64,000 nucleotides of DNA from CAYORM01 sp964406375. GTDB lineage: Bacteria > Pseudomonadota > Alphaproteobacteria > DSM-16000 > Inquilinaceae. Positions 7,639 through 16,223 of this stretch are shown piece by piece. The stretch spans positions 1 through 64,000 of the forward strand of contig CAYORM010000011.1 in assembly GCA_964406375.1 (NCBI GenBank), written 5' to 3'. The notes below the pieces were generated by a model, which was not told the DNA's origin, searched no databases, and saw nothing but the letters and a program-made list of their open reading frames with translations. The position numbers and the translations under genes are program-made. Numbering within the stretch: position 1 is the stretch's first letter; every line of letters begins with the position of its first letter.

Positions 7639-9915
7639 TCAGCCGCCGATCAGCGTGTCGAGCAGGCGGTCGAGCTCGGATCCCGTCCCACCCCCCTCGC
7701 CGCCCGTCGCCGGCATTGTGGGCTGGAGCGGTGTCGGCGTCGGGGTCGGCGCCTCCGCGGCGAAGGGTCTGAGGACCACTGCCGGCCCGCCTCCCGTCGG
7801 TGCGGGAGGTGGCGGCATCGGCAGAGGCGGCGCGGCGGTCGCACCCGGCACGGGGACCGGCTCGCTCCACCGGACGGACACCGGCAGGCCGGTGCCGCCA
7901 TTCTCAAGGATGGCGGCGATCGCGTCCTCGCTGCCGGCCGGCAGCGGATCGACCGGGGTCGGCAAGACAGCGGGTCCGCCGCCATCCAGGCCCGGGATCG
8001 GCGTCACCGGCCGCCCGTCCAGTGCCGCCGCGACGAAATCGTGCCAGATCGCCGCCGGCAGGCTACCGCCGGTGACCCGGTTCATCGGCCGCCCGTCATC
8101 ATTGCCGACCCAGACACCGACGACGAGTTCGCCTGTGAAGCCGACGAACCAGGCGTCGCGATGGCCCTGGCTGGTGCCGGTCTTGCCTGCCGACGGCCTG
8201 CCGGCAAGCGCGGCAGAGCGACCCGTACCGTCGGTCATGACGGCGGCGAGCAGCCCGTTCATCGTCCGCACATGCCAGGGCAGGACGACCTCGCCCAGCC
8301 CGCCTCCGGTCCGGCGATACGCCTCGGTGCCGTCACGGGCGAGGATGGTCTCGATCCCATAACCCCAGATCCCGCGGCCGCCATTGGCGAGCACGGCATA
8401 GGCCTGGACCAGCTCGACCAGCGTCACCTCGCTGGTGCCGAGCGCCAGCGAGGGTTCGGCGACGATCGGCGTAGTGAAGCCGAGCCGGCGCAGAAGGTCG
8501 ACCGTATGGTCGATGCCGGCGGCCTGCAGCACCCGCACCGCTGCGGTGTTGTAGGATTTCGCAAAGGCCTCGCGCACCGACACCGTGCCGTGGAACCGCT
8601 CGTCGAAATTGCCGGGCTCCCAGTCGCCGATGCGGATGGGCGTGTCCTCGATTGCGCTGTCCGGGCCGATCAGCCCCTGCTCGATCGCCGAGAGATAGAC
8701 GAAGGTCTTGAAGGCCGATCCGGGCTGGCGCAGCGCCGAAGCGGCGCGGTTGAACTGGCTCTCGCTGTAGCTGCGCCCGCCCACCATGGCGAGGACGGCG
8801 CCGTCCGGCCGCATCGCCACCAGCGCCGCCTGGCTCGCCCCCGCCTCGCCGCCATCGGCCGCCAGCCGGGCGGCGACCACCTCTTCGGCGAGCCGCTGGA
8901 GCACGGGGTCGAGCGTCGTGTGCACGATGAGGTCCGGCAGGTCACGACCGGCGAAATCCGGGACCTGCCCCGCGATCCAGTCGGCGAAATAGCGGGCGCC
9001 CGGCCCGCCACCCGGCCGGCGCGACGGGACGGGTGGCGCCCGACCGGCCGCCGCCCGTTCGGCCTCGGTCAGGAAGCCGGCATCGACCATCGCGTCGAGC
9101 ACCACCTCCGCTCGCGCCTCGGCCGCCTCGGGATCGGCCAACGGCGAATAGCGGGAGGGGGCCTTCAGCACACCGGCCAGGATGGCGGCCTGGCGCAGGT
9201 TTACTTCGGTGGCCGGCACGCCGAAGAAGGCCTGCGAGGCCGCATCGACCCCATAAGTGCCCGAGCCGAAATAGACCCGGTTGAGATAGGCGGTGAGGAT
9301 CTGGTCCTTCGAGTAGTTGAGCTCGAGCCAGATGGCGAGCAGGGCCTCCTGCACCTTGCGGCGCAGGCTGCGCTCCGGCGTCAGGAAGAGGTTCTTGGCG
9401 GTCTGCTGGCTGATCGTCGAGCCGCCCTGGAGGGTGGCGCCGGCCCGCCAGTTGACCCAGGCGGCCCGCAGGATGCCAATCGGATCGACGCCGACATGGT
9501 CATAAAAGCGCCGATCCTCGATCGCGAGTACCGCCTCGATCAGGTGATCGGGCAATGCCGCGACCGGGACGACGTCACCGCGCAGATCGCCATAGCGGGT
9601 GATGGTCGAGCCGTCGGCGGCGACGATGGTGATCGCCGGGCGGAGCTCGGGCATCGCGACCTGCCGGGTGTCGGGCAGGTCCCAGGCGAACCAGGCCACC
9701 AGCCCGGCGAGCGCAGCGAATCCCCAGAACAGCCCGGCGGCGGTCCAGCGCAGGATCCGCAGCACGAGCGGACGGCGGGCGGCCGGCCGGCGCGGGGTCG
9801 TCGGCCTCGTGCGTCCCGGGCGACGCGGCGCCCGGCTGCCGCCGGAGGACGAGCGCGATCGACCCGCCGGTTTCGGGGCGGCACGGGGAGAGGAGCGGGT
9901 CGGGCGCGCGGGCAT
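7639..9915 (-). CDS. Penicillin-binding protein 1A-type bifunctional peptidoglycan synthase
   Basis: This class A PBP polymerises glycan strands and cross-links them on the periplasmic side of the inner membrane. The 758-residue protein has a basic, proline-rich cytoplasmic tail (about 1-55), one transmembrane helix, the GT51 domain (EDRRFYDHVGVDP, GGSTISQQTAKN, LNRVYFG) and the transpeptidase domain (SAFK active site, SYN, and KTGTSQ near residue 570). A proline-rich C-terminal tail ends in LLDTLIGG. The ATG at 9915 is preferred over an upstream TTG. It is first in a minus-strand unit that continues directly into the MDR gene. Confidence 0.94.
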   Translation of the reverse strand: MPARPTRSSPRAAPKPAGRSRSSSGGSRAPRRPGRTRPTTPRRPAARRPLVLRILRWTAAGLFWGFAALAGLVAWFAWDLPDTRQVAMPELRPAITIVAADGSTITRYGDLRGDVVPVAALPDHLIEAVLAIEDRRFYDHVGVDPIGILRAAWVNWRAGATLQGGSTISQQTAKNLFLTPERSLRRKVQEALLAIWLELNYSKDQILTAYLNRVYFGSGTYGVDAASQAFFGVPATEVNLRQAAILAGVLKAPSRYSPLADPEAAEARAEVVLDAMVDAGFLTEAERAAAGRAPPVPSRRPGGGPGARYFADWIAGQVPDFAGRDLPDLIVHTTLDPVLQRLAEEVVAARLAADGGEAGASQAALVAMRPDGAVLAMVGGRSYSESQFNRAASALRQPGSAFKTFVYLSAIEQGLIGPDSAIEDTPIRIGDWEPGNFDERFHGTVSVREAFAKSYNTAAVRVLQAAGIDHTVDLLRRLGFTTPIVAEPSLALGTSEVTLVELVQAYAVLANGGRGIWGYGIETILARDGTEAYRRTGGGLGEVVLPWHVRTMNGLLAAVMTDGTGRSAALAGRPSAGKTGTSQGHRDAWFVGFTGELVVGVWVGNDDGRPMNRVTGGSLPAAIWHDFVAAALDGRPVTPIPGLDGGGPAVLPTPVDPLPAGSEDAIAAILENGGTGLPVSVRWSEPVPVPGATAAPPLPMPPPPAPTGGGPAVVLRPFAAEAPTPTPTPLQPTMPATGGEGGGTGSELDRLLDTLIGG

Positions 9916-10402
9916 GACTTCTGAGGAACGCCAGAATCTCCCTCGTTTCAAGGAGAAATGCGGCGATCCGAAGACGCCGTGGCAGCCGCCGCGGGGCGTC
10001 GCAAGGATCGCGGAAATTTCGCTTGCGCGGCACGGCCGCTGCCCCTATTTCAGCGCGCGAACGTATTCGCACGTGCCCCGGCCCGACCGGCCCGTCCCGC
10101 GCATCAGGGGCGGTCGCCCCAGGGACCAGCAACGACGTAACGCGTCTCATCCGTCCGGCGGACGGCTCCGCAAGGGGTCATCCGACGGGTTGAAGAGAAG
10201 GTTTCATCGGCTGCACGTGCGGATGGGTCTCCCCCTCCGGCGGCGAATAGAGGATCGGATTCCGCGTCCCCCAGGGCGCGGGTCGGGATCGTCCCTTCGT
10301 CTCCGGACCGTACGGTCAGCCAGTCGTTCCTGACGAGTGGCCGGTGGGCGGAGGCGGGCAGCCTCGGGCAACGGTCGATGCCCACCGAGCCGGAGGCCCC
10401 GA
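9916..10402. other. 487-bp intergenic region between divergent PBP1A and PLP decarboxylase genes
   Basis: No convincing coding frame is visible. It must hold promoters for both neighbours. Several short inverted repeats stand out: 10151-10165 (six-base arms, three-base loop), 10107-10120, and a nested structure just before the decarboxylase gene (separate entry). No tRNA or rRNA signal is seen. Confidence 0.6.
10234..10396 (+). promoter_or_regulatory. Structured leader of the PLP decarboxylase gene, candidate speF-type riboregulator
   Basis: An 8-bp stem pairs 10342-10349 with 10380-10387, and inside it a 5-bp hairpin pairs 10351-10355 with 10361-10365. The GGAGG ribosome site at 10392-10396 can also pair over eight bases (10389-10396) with 10234-10241, and over six bases with 10301-10306. 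This gives alternative open and closed ribosome-site states. The speF motif RNA is known upstream of ornithine decarboxylase genes in Alphaproteobacteria; I could not match the consensus by eye, so assignment is tentative. Confidence 0.35.
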
Positions 10403-11533
10403 ATGAATCAGAAGATCGCCGCCTTCCTCGACGAGCGACGTCCGCCGACGCCCTGCCTCGTCCTCGATCTCGACGTGGTCGCCGACAATTACCGGAGATT
10501 GTCAGCGGCCATGCCCGACACGTGCATCTTCTACGCGGTGAAGGCCAATCCCGCGCCGGAGATCCTGCGGCTCCTAGCCTCGCTCGGCTCCTCCTTCGAC
10601 TGCGCCTCGCTGCCCGAGATCCGCCTCGCCCTCGAAGCCGGCGCCACACCGGACCGCATCTCCTTCGGCAATACGGTGAAGAAGGAGACGGACATCGCGG
10701 CCGCCTTCGCACTCGGCGTCCGGCTCTTCGTCTTCGACAGCGAGGCGGAGTTGCGTAAGCTCGCGGCGGCGGCGCCGGGGGCACAGGTCTTCTGCCGCAT
10801 CCTCGCCGCGGGCGACGGGGCGGAATGGCCGCTGTCGCGCAAGTTCGGCTGCGAGCCCGAGATGGCATGCGACCTGCTCACCCTCGCGCCGCAGCTCGGA
10901 CTCGTCGCCCATGGCCTGTCCTTCCATGTCGGCTCGCAGCAGAAGAACGTCGAGGCCTGGGATGGGGCGCTGGCGACCTGCGCCGAGATCTTCCGCGACC
11001 TCGCCGCACGCGGCGTCGAGCTGCGGATGGTCAATCTCGGCGGCGGTTTCCCGGCGCGCTATCTGCAGGACGTGCCGTCGGCGGAGGCCTATGGCTGCGC
11101 CATCGACCGCAGCCTGCGCCGCCATTTCGGCAACCGCGTGCCGGAGACGATCATCGAACCCGGCCGCGGGATGGTGGGCGGTGCCGGCATCATCCAGAGC
11201 GAAGTGGTGCTGATCGCCCGCAAGGCCGCCAATGATGACCGGCGCTGGGTGTTCCTCGACATCGGCAAATTCGGCGGGCTCGCTGAGACGATGGAGGAAG
11301 CGATCCGCTATCCGATCTCGACGCCACATGACGGCGGCGAATCGGCGCCAGCCATCCTCGCCGGCCCGACCTGCGACAGCGCCGACGTGCTCTATGAGCG
11401 GACGCCCTATGAGCTGCCGGTCAGCCTGGCGATCGGCGACCGCATCCTCATCCACGGCACCGGCGCCTACACCACCACCTATTCATCGGTGGCCTTCAAC
11501 GGCTTCGAGCCGCTGCGCGCCTACTACATCTGA
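10403..11533 (+). CDS. Type III PLP-dependent decarboxylase (ornithine/lysine decarboxylase)
   Basis: The 376-residue, eukaryotic-type fold enzyme decarboxylates ornithine (or lysine/diaminopimelate) to a polyamine precursor in the cytoplasm. The PLP lysine is in FYAVKANP (about residue 46), the glycine-rich phosphate loop is NLGGGFP, then EPGRGMVG, and the catalytic cysteine is in GPTCDSADVLYE. The closing GAYTTTYSSVAFNGF is typical. The start at 10403 follows GGAGG by six bases and matches the usual length of about 377 residues. Ornithine is the most likely substrate by family, but lysine cannot be excluded. Confidence 0.92.
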   Translation: MNQKIAAFLDERRPPTPCLVLDLDVVADNYRRLSAAMPDTCIFYAVKANPAPEILRLLASLGSSFDCASLPEIRLALEAGATPDRISFGNTVKKETDIAAAFALGVRLFVFDSEAELRKLAAAAPGAQVFCRILAAGDGAEWPLSRKFGCEPEMACDLLTLAPQLGLVAHGLSFHVGSQQKNVEAWDGALATCAEIFRDLAARGVELRMVNLGGGFPARYLQDVPSAEAYGCAIDRSLRRHFGNRVPETIIEPGRGMVGGAGIIQSEVVLIARKAANDDRRWVFLDIGKFGGLAETMEEAIRYPISTPHDGGESAPAILAGPTCDSADVLYERTPYELPVSLAIGDRILIHGTGAYTTTYSSVAFNGFEPLRAYYI

Positions 11534-11653
11534 CCGACCGCCCGGCCCGCCGGGCGCGAGGGCGCCGCCGCCGAAACGGCCGGCGGCCCCTCGACGCCCG
11601 GAGGCGGCGGCACCAGATGTCAGAGGCCACAACAAAAGACAGGGAGGCGTCCG

Positions 11654-12073
11654 ATGGATGTGCTGTACCGCGCCAAGGCAACCGCCACCGGCGGCCGTGA
11701 CGGCACCGCCCGGACCGATGACGGTGTCATCTCGGTCGGGCTCAGCGTTCCGAAATCTATGGGCGGCGCCGGTAAGCCCGGCGCGACCAATCCCGAACAG
11801 CTCTTCGCGGCCGGGTATGCCGCCTGCTTCGCCGGGGCACTGGGGCTCGTCGCACGGCAGCAGAAGGTCGATATCGGCACGCCGAAGATCACGGCCGAGG
11901 TTGATATCGGCAAGGACGCATCGGGCGGGTTCGGCCTGGCGGTGGCGCTGACCGCCGAGATCCCCGACGTGCCGTACGACCAAGCGATGGCGCTGGTCGA
12001 GGCTGCGCACCAGGTCTGCCCCTATTCCAAGGCGACGCGCGGCAATATCGAGGTGAAGCTGGCCGTCGTCTGA
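11654..12073 (+). CDS. ohr: Organic hydroperoxide resistance protein Ohr (OsmC superfamily)
   Basis: Ohr is a cytoplasmic thiol peroxidase that reduces organic and fatty-acid hydroperoxides with lipoylated proteins as donor. This 139-residue protein has both reactive cysteines: the peroxidatic one in GYAACFAGAL (about residue 59) and the resolving one in HQVCPYSKATRGN. The NPEQLFAAGY segment is the family signature. A GGGAGG site precedes the ATG. No ohrR-type MarR regulator is adjacent, so control by a distant regulator is likely. Confidence 0.96.
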   Translation: MDVLYRAKATATGGRDGTARTDDGVISVGLSVPKSMGGAGKPGATNPEQLFAAGYAACFAGALGLVARQQKVDIGTPKITAEVDIGKDASGGFGLAVALTAEIPDVPYDQAMALVEAAHQVCPYSKATRGNIEVKLAVV

Positions 12074-12083
12074 CCCGACCGCA

Positions 12084-12112
12084 CCGGCCGCCCGCCCCCG
12101 GGCGGGCGCCGG
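12084..12112. terminator. GC-rich hairpin between convergent ohr and iclR-type genes
   Basis: The segment forms a stem of about 13 pairs with one bulged base and a very short loop, 11 bases after the ohr stop and 77 bases before the end of the convergent regulator gene. It likely ends transcription from one or both sides, although no T-tract follows. Confidence 0.5.
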
Positions 12113-12188
12113 CTCACGATGTAGGGCCCATCCTCGGCCATGCGTCCCGGAACATTCCTGTGCTGTCTTGGTCTCCCGGCGCGGGGGA

Positions 12189-13079
12189 TCAGCCCGTCCG
12201 GTGCCCCTCGGCGAGCTCCACCGGGTCGGCGAGCGGGAAGCGCGGCGCGCGCAGCCGGCCGCCGACCGCCTCCGAGATCGTCGCGGCTGCCTCGAAGGTC
12301 CGGCGCTGCGCCTCTTCCAGCGTCACCGTCTCGGAATAGGTGAAGAAGAACGGCATCGTCAGCGCGGCGAGCGCAGTGCCGTCGCCATCGACCACCGGGA
12401 AACTAACATCGGTGATGCCCTTGCGCGTCTCGTCGACGACACATTCGTAGCCGCAGGCGGCTATCGCCGCGACCCGGTCGAGAAAGCGCCGGTGTTCGGG
12501 TGTCCCGGGGGCGGGATCGTTCACCAGCCCTTCGGCCCAGCGGCGCATCACCGGCGGCTGATGGGCGAGGAGGACCCGCCCCGAGGCGGTGCGGGCGACC
12601 GGCGCCTGGGTGCCGCTGCGTACCGTGAAGCCGATCGGCGCCGGGCTGTCCGCCTGGGCCAGGACATGGATGTTGGCGGCGTCCAGCACGCTCAGATGGA
12701 AGGATTGGCGCACGTCGAGGGCGAGCTGCCGCATCACCGGCAGCGCGGTGTCGATGAGCCGGCTGGCGGGCGGATAGGCATGCGCCAGATGGTGCAGCCG
12801 CATCGTCAGGCGACAGGCATCGTCCGGCGGGCGGCGCTGGATGTAGCCGCGTCGTTCAAGTGACATCAGGACGCGATAGACTTCCTGGACGGAGCGTCCC
12901 AACGCCTGGGCGATCTGGCTCTGTGTCATGCCATCGGGGGTGTGGGCGAGCAGTTCGATGACGTCCAGTCCCTTCTCGAGCGCCGGCGCCGAGTAGCGCG
13001 GTCGAGCCTCGCGCGCTGCGTCGTTGGGGGCCTCGCCCGCCTCGTCCTGCGGGCCGACGATGCGGACGCGCCGGGCCAT
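12189..13079 (-). CDS. IclR family transcriptional regulator
   Basis: The 296-residue protein has an N-terminal winged helix (about residues 30-95, with KGLDVIELLAHTPDGMTQSQIAQALGR in pieces) and a C-terminal effector domain with TASGRVLLAH and the conserved ECVVDETRKGITDVSFPV region. IclR proteins usually bind small carbon compounds and control nearby catabolic genes. The start at 13079 has GGGAGG upstream. A longer reading back to 13169 would run into an AT-rich palindrome that looks like the promoter or operator, so it was rejected. The target genes are not obvious. Confidence 0.9.
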   Translation of the reverse strand: MARRVRIVGPQDEAGEAPNDAAREARPRYSAPALEKGLDVIELLAHTPDGMTQSQIAQALGRSVQEVYRVLMSLERRGYIQRRPPDDACRLTMRLHHLAHAYPPASRLIDTALPVMRQLALDVRQSFHLSVLDAANIHVLAQADSPAPIGFTVRSGTQAPVARTASGRVLLAHQPPVMRRWAEGLVNDPAPGTPEHRRFLDRVAAIAACGYECVVDETRKGITDVSFPVVDGDGTALAALTMPFFFTYSETVTLEEAQRRTFEAAATISEAVGGRLRAPRFPLADPVELAEGHRTG

Positions 13080-13163
13080 CCTGCGGTACCTCCCTGATCC
13101 CGTTGCACGGGCGGCCGGAGCCGCGCCGCGCGCGCTCGCCACCACGATGTCCGACACGCAATC

Positions 13164-13187
13164 ATACATAAAAACGTATTTTTGTAT
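13164..13187. promoter_or_regulatory. AT-rich imperfect palindrome, candidate IclR autoregulatory site and promoter
   Basis: These 24 bases match their own reverse complement at about 20 positions and form a sharp AT-rich island in a GC-rich window. On the minus strand a TATGAT -10-like hexamer sits at its edge (13161-13166), directed to the IclR gene 80-100 bases away. Autorepression is common for this family; binding here is inferred. Confidence 0.45.
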
Positions 13188-13214
13188 ATGAGGATGACGT
13201 GCCGCCGCGCGGCC

Positions 13215-13829
13215 TCAGCCCGCCGGCAGCGGGCGGGGCTCCGCCGCACCGTCGAGCGCCTCGACCGGATCGAGATCGGCGACGGCGCAGAGCCGCTGGA
13301 CCACGGCGGCACGCGGCGAGGCGATCTCGCCATGCTCATAGGCGACCACCTGCAGCCGGCCGCGCACCACCTCGAGCAGCTCGCCGGTCTTCAGCAGGTA
13401 GGAGGCGCTGGCGGGCCGGCCGAAGCGCTGATTGCCCTGTGCGAAGGTCTCCCACAGCAGGACGCCGCCCGGCGCGAGCGCGTCGAGGATGTGCGGGATG
13501 AGCGGCCGGTGGAGGTAGTTGGCGACGATGATGCCGGCGAAGCGCCGCCCCGCAAGCGGCCACGGCCCGCCCTCGAGATCCGCGGTGATCCGTTCGACAC
13601 CGGGCGTGTCGGCGAGATCGGCGGTGCCGCGCGGATCGATATCGACGGCCACCACCGGCCAGCCCCGGGCGAGGAACCATCGCAGATGCCGGCCCGATCC
13701 GCAGGCGAGGTCGAGGACCGGCCCCTCTCGCGGCACCAGCGGCGCGAAACGGGTGATCCATGCGGACGGCGGCAGCGGCGCCGGCGCCCCGGGCACGGTC
13801 AGCGAAGGGGGTATGGCTGCAGCGGACAT
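13215..13829 (-). CDS. SAM-dependent methyltransferase, TehB-like
   Basis: This 204-residue protein has motif I VLDLACGSGRHLRWF near residue 39, followed by VVAVDIDPRG and the VANYLHRPLIPHIL segment seen in TehB/tellurite-type methyltransferases. The substrate is unknown. The start at 13829 is preferred because AAGGAAG lies nine bases upstream, whereas the ATG at 13838 abuts it. It is transcribed toward the AT-rich palindrome of the IclR promoter but ends before it, and the gene may be a single unit. Confidence 0.85.
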   Translation of the reverse strand: MSAAAIPPSLTVPGAPAPLPPSAWITRFAPLVPREGPVLDLACGSGRHLRWFLARGWPVVAVDIDPRGTADLADTPGVERITADLEGGPWPLAGRRFAGIIVANYLHRPLIPHILDALAPGGVLLWETFAQGNQRFGRPASASYLLKTGELLEVVRGRLQVVAYEHGEIASPRAAVVQRLCAVADLDPVEALDGAAEPRPLPAG

Positions 13830-13897
13830 CGTCCCCATCTTCCTTGCACTTGCCTAGCGCCCCGGCTATTTGATCGCTTTCCGCGGATTCAAGTCGA

Positions 13898-14317
13898 ATG
13901 ATCCACTACCTGCTGCAATGCGAAGCCGGCCACGACTTCGAGGGCTGGTTCCGGAACGCCGACACCTTCGACCAGCAGGCCGCCTCGGGTGAGATCGCCT
14001 GCCCGATCTGCGGCGTCGACCGGGTGACGCGGGCGCCCATGGCCCCGGCCATCGCCAAGCGGCGCGAGCCGGAGACGCGGCGGGTGCACACCACCATGGA
14101 GGAGGCGCGTCGCCGGCTGGAAGAGCTTCGCCGGCAGGTGGAGGAGAATTGCGAGTATGTCGGCGACCGCTTCGCCGAGGAAGCGCGCAAGATCCACTAC
14201 AAGGAGACGCCGCACCGCGACATCTACGGTGAGGCGACGGACAGGGAGGCCCGGGAGCTCGAGGAGGAAGGCATCACCTTCTCCCGCATTCCCTGGGTGG
14301 GTCGCACCGATAGTTGA
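13898..14317 (+). CDS. DUF1178 family protein
   Basis: The 139-residue protein has a zinc-ribbon-like N-terminus (MIHYLLQCEAGHDFEGWF, then CPICG at about residue 35) and a charged helical C-terminal half with EEARKIHYKETPHRDIYG. This pattern is that of DUF1178, a small cytoplasmic family widespread in Alphaproteobacteria with no assigned function. Metal binding by the cysteines is likely. The opposite-strand methyltransferase starts 68 bases upstream. Confidence 0.88.
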   Translation: MIHYLLQCEAGHDFEGWFRNADTFDQQAASGEIACPICGVDRVTRAPMAPAIAKRREPETRRVHTTMEEARRRLEELRRQVEENCEYVGDRFAEEARKIHYKETPHRDIYGEATDREARELEEEGITFSRIPWVGRTDS

Positions 14318-14376
14318 AGACGGCGGCCCTCCCGCTCGTGCTACGATGCCGGCCTCAAGCGTGTTAGGCTGGCGCC

Positions 14377-15369
14377 ATGGACGATCACCTGCACAGCCAT
14401 GAACAGGGGCATGCCCATGCCCCGGGTCATGCGCATGCCGACGGACATACGCATCTGCCGACCGGCGCCGGTGCGGAACGCCGGATCCTCTGGGCGATGG
14501 TGCTCACCGGCGGCTTCATGCTCGTCGAGTTGGCGGGCGGCATCATCTCCGGCTCGCTGGCGCTGATCGCCGATGCCGGACACATGCTCACCGATGTCGG
14601 CGCCCTCGTGCTCGCCTATGCCGGCATCAGGCTCGGCCGGCGCGCCGCCGACGCGCGCCGTTCCTACGGCTATCGCCGACTCGAAGTCCTGGCCGCCTTC
14701 ATCAATGGCATCACCCTGCTCGGGCTGACCGCCTGGATCGCGTTTGAGGCGGTCGAACGACTGCTGGAACCGGTACCGGTGCTGAGCACGACCATGCTCG
14801 CCGTCGCCGTGCTCGGGCTGCTCGTCAACATCCTCAGCTTCCTGATCCTGCGCGGCGGCGCGAAGGAAAGCGTCAATGTCGGCGGCGCGCTGGTGCATGT
14901 GATGGGCGACCTGCTCGGCTCGGTCGCCGCGATCGCCGCAGCCGTCGTGATCTTCACCACCGGCTGGACGCCGATCGACCCCATCCTGTCGGTCGTCGTG
15001 GCCCTGCTGATCGTGCGCAGCGGCTGGGCGATCGTCCGCCGTTCCGGTCACATCCTGCTCGAGGGTACGCCGGACGATATCGACCCGGCGGAGGTGCGGG
15101 CCGACATCGCCACGATCGAGGGGGTGGCGGACGCCCATCACGTCCATGTCTGGTCGCTGACCTCGGGGAGCGCGATCGCCACCTTGCATCTGCGGCTCAC
15201 CGACGGTGCCCGGGCGGCCCACGTGCTGCCGACCGTCAAAGCGCGGCTGGCCGAACGCTTCGGCATCTGCCATTCGACCATCGAGGTCGATCCCGAGGCG
15301 CGCTGCCTGGACGACCCCGCCCCCGCCGGGGCGTCCGTCAGCGCCGCCGCGCCGACAGGATGTAGTTGA
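14377..15369 (+). CDS. Cation diffusion facilitator (CDF) family metal exporter
   Basis: CDF proteins exchange Zn, Co or Cd for protons across the inner membrane. The 330-residue protein has a histidine-rich N-terminus (HSHEQGHAHAPGHAHADGH), six predicted transmembrane segments, the metal-site motifs DAGHMLTD on helix 2 and HVMGDLLGS on helix 5, and a soluble C-terminal domain with HHVHVWSLTSG. This is the CzcD/ZitB type, most often zinc. The last 32 bases overlap the end of the convergent ubiG gene. Confidence 0.93.
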   Translation: MDDHLHSHEQGHAHAPGHAHADGHTHLPTGAGAERRILWAMVLTGGFMLVELAGGIISGSLALIADAGHMLTDVGALVLAYAGIRLGRRAADARRSYGYRRLEVLAAFINGITLLGLTAWIAFEAVERLLEPVPVLSTTMLAVAVLGLLVNILSFLILRGGAKESVNVGGALVHVMGDLLGSVAAIAAAVVIFTTGWTPIDPILSVVVALLIVRSGWAIVRRSGHILLEGTPDDIDPAEVRADIATIEGVADAHHVHVWSLTSGSAIATLHLRLTDGARAAHVLPTVKARLAERFGICHSTIEVDPEARCLDDPAPAGASVSAAAPTGCS

Positions 15370-16084
15370 CGGCGAGCCGCCGGTCCGACAGGCGCCAGCC
15401 GCCGCTGGCGGGATCGGGGACCATCCCCTTCACGTCCTCGACCACGAGGCCCGAGCGCCGCAGTACGGCCGCCAGCTCGGCCGGGGTGAGGAATTTTCGC
15501 CAATCATGGGTGCCGGCGGGGATGACCCGCAGGAGCCGTTCGGCCCCGAGGATCGCCACCGTCCAGGCGCGCCGCGTGCGGTTGAGGGTCGACATGACCA
15601 GCGTGCCACCCGGCGCGAGCAGCGCTGCGAGCGCCGCGCAGAAAGCATCGACATCGGCGACGTGCTCGACGATCTCGAGCGCGCAGACGAGATCGAACCG
15701 CGCGCCTTCGGCGGCGAGATCCTCGGCCGTCATCACCCGATAGTCGATCGCGAGCCCGCCCGCCGCGGCGTGGTCGCGCGCGACCGTCACCGCCTCGGCC
15801 GCCGCATCGATGCCGGTGACCCGCGCCCCCATGCGGGCCAGCGGCTCGGCGAGCAGCCCGCCGCCGCAGCCGACATCGACCGCCGTGACGCCGGCGAGCG
15901 GCGCGACCGCCAGCGCGGGGGTGCCGCGCGCGGCGATCACACGGTCGCGGATATAGCCGAGCCGCACCGGATTCATCGCGTGGAGCGGGCGGGCCTCGCC
16001 GGCCGGATCCCACCAGCCGGCGGCCATCGCATCAAAACGGGCGACTTCAAGCGCGTCGACCGTACGGGAAGCGGAGGCCGCCAT
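15338..16084 (-). CDS. ubiG: Ubiquinone biosynthesis O-methyltransferase UbiG
   Basis: UbiG performs both O-methylations of the ubiquinone ring. The 248-residue protein shows RFDAMAAGWWDPAGEARPLHAMNPVR near its start (read in pieces), motif I VDVGCGGGLLAEPLARMGA, the CALEIVEHVADV strand and NRTRRAW with the HDWRKFLTPAEL segment, all diagnostic. The start at 16084 follows AAGAGGAAA; a longer upstream frame has no support. It is divergent from lysC and tail-to-tail overlapping with the CDF gene. Confidence 0.96.
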   Translation of the reverse strand: MAASASRTVDALEVARFDAMAAGWWDPAGEARPLHAMNPVRLGYIRDRVIAARGTPALAVAPLAGVTAVDVGCGGGLLAEPLARMGARVTGIDAAAEAVTVARDHAAAGGLAIDYRVMTAEDLAAEGARFDLVCALEIVEHVADVDAFCAALAALLAPGGTLVMSTLNRTRRAWTVAILGAERLLRVIPAGTHDWRKFLTPAELAAVLRRSGLVVEDVKGMVPDPASGGWRLSDRRLAVNYILSARRR

Positions 16085-16223
16085 GCGATTTTCCTCTTGA
16101 CCGCCGTGTTGCGCCCATAGCGGGCCGTCAGTATGGATAGCCGCGGCCCGTGCGGCAATGGCGCCCCGTCCCAGCCGGCGGTCGTCGTCACCCGCCCTTC
16201 CCGACAACCAGCCGAAGACGGCC

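Noticed and set aside
6213..7772. Open frame of 519 codons on the plus strand
   Set aside because: Antisense to the PTPS-like and MDR genes, with low-complexity composition and no recognisable motif.
7522..9924. Open frame of 800 codons on the plus strand
   Set aside because: Antisense to the PBP1A gene, whose motifs are complete; composition is that of a shadow frame.
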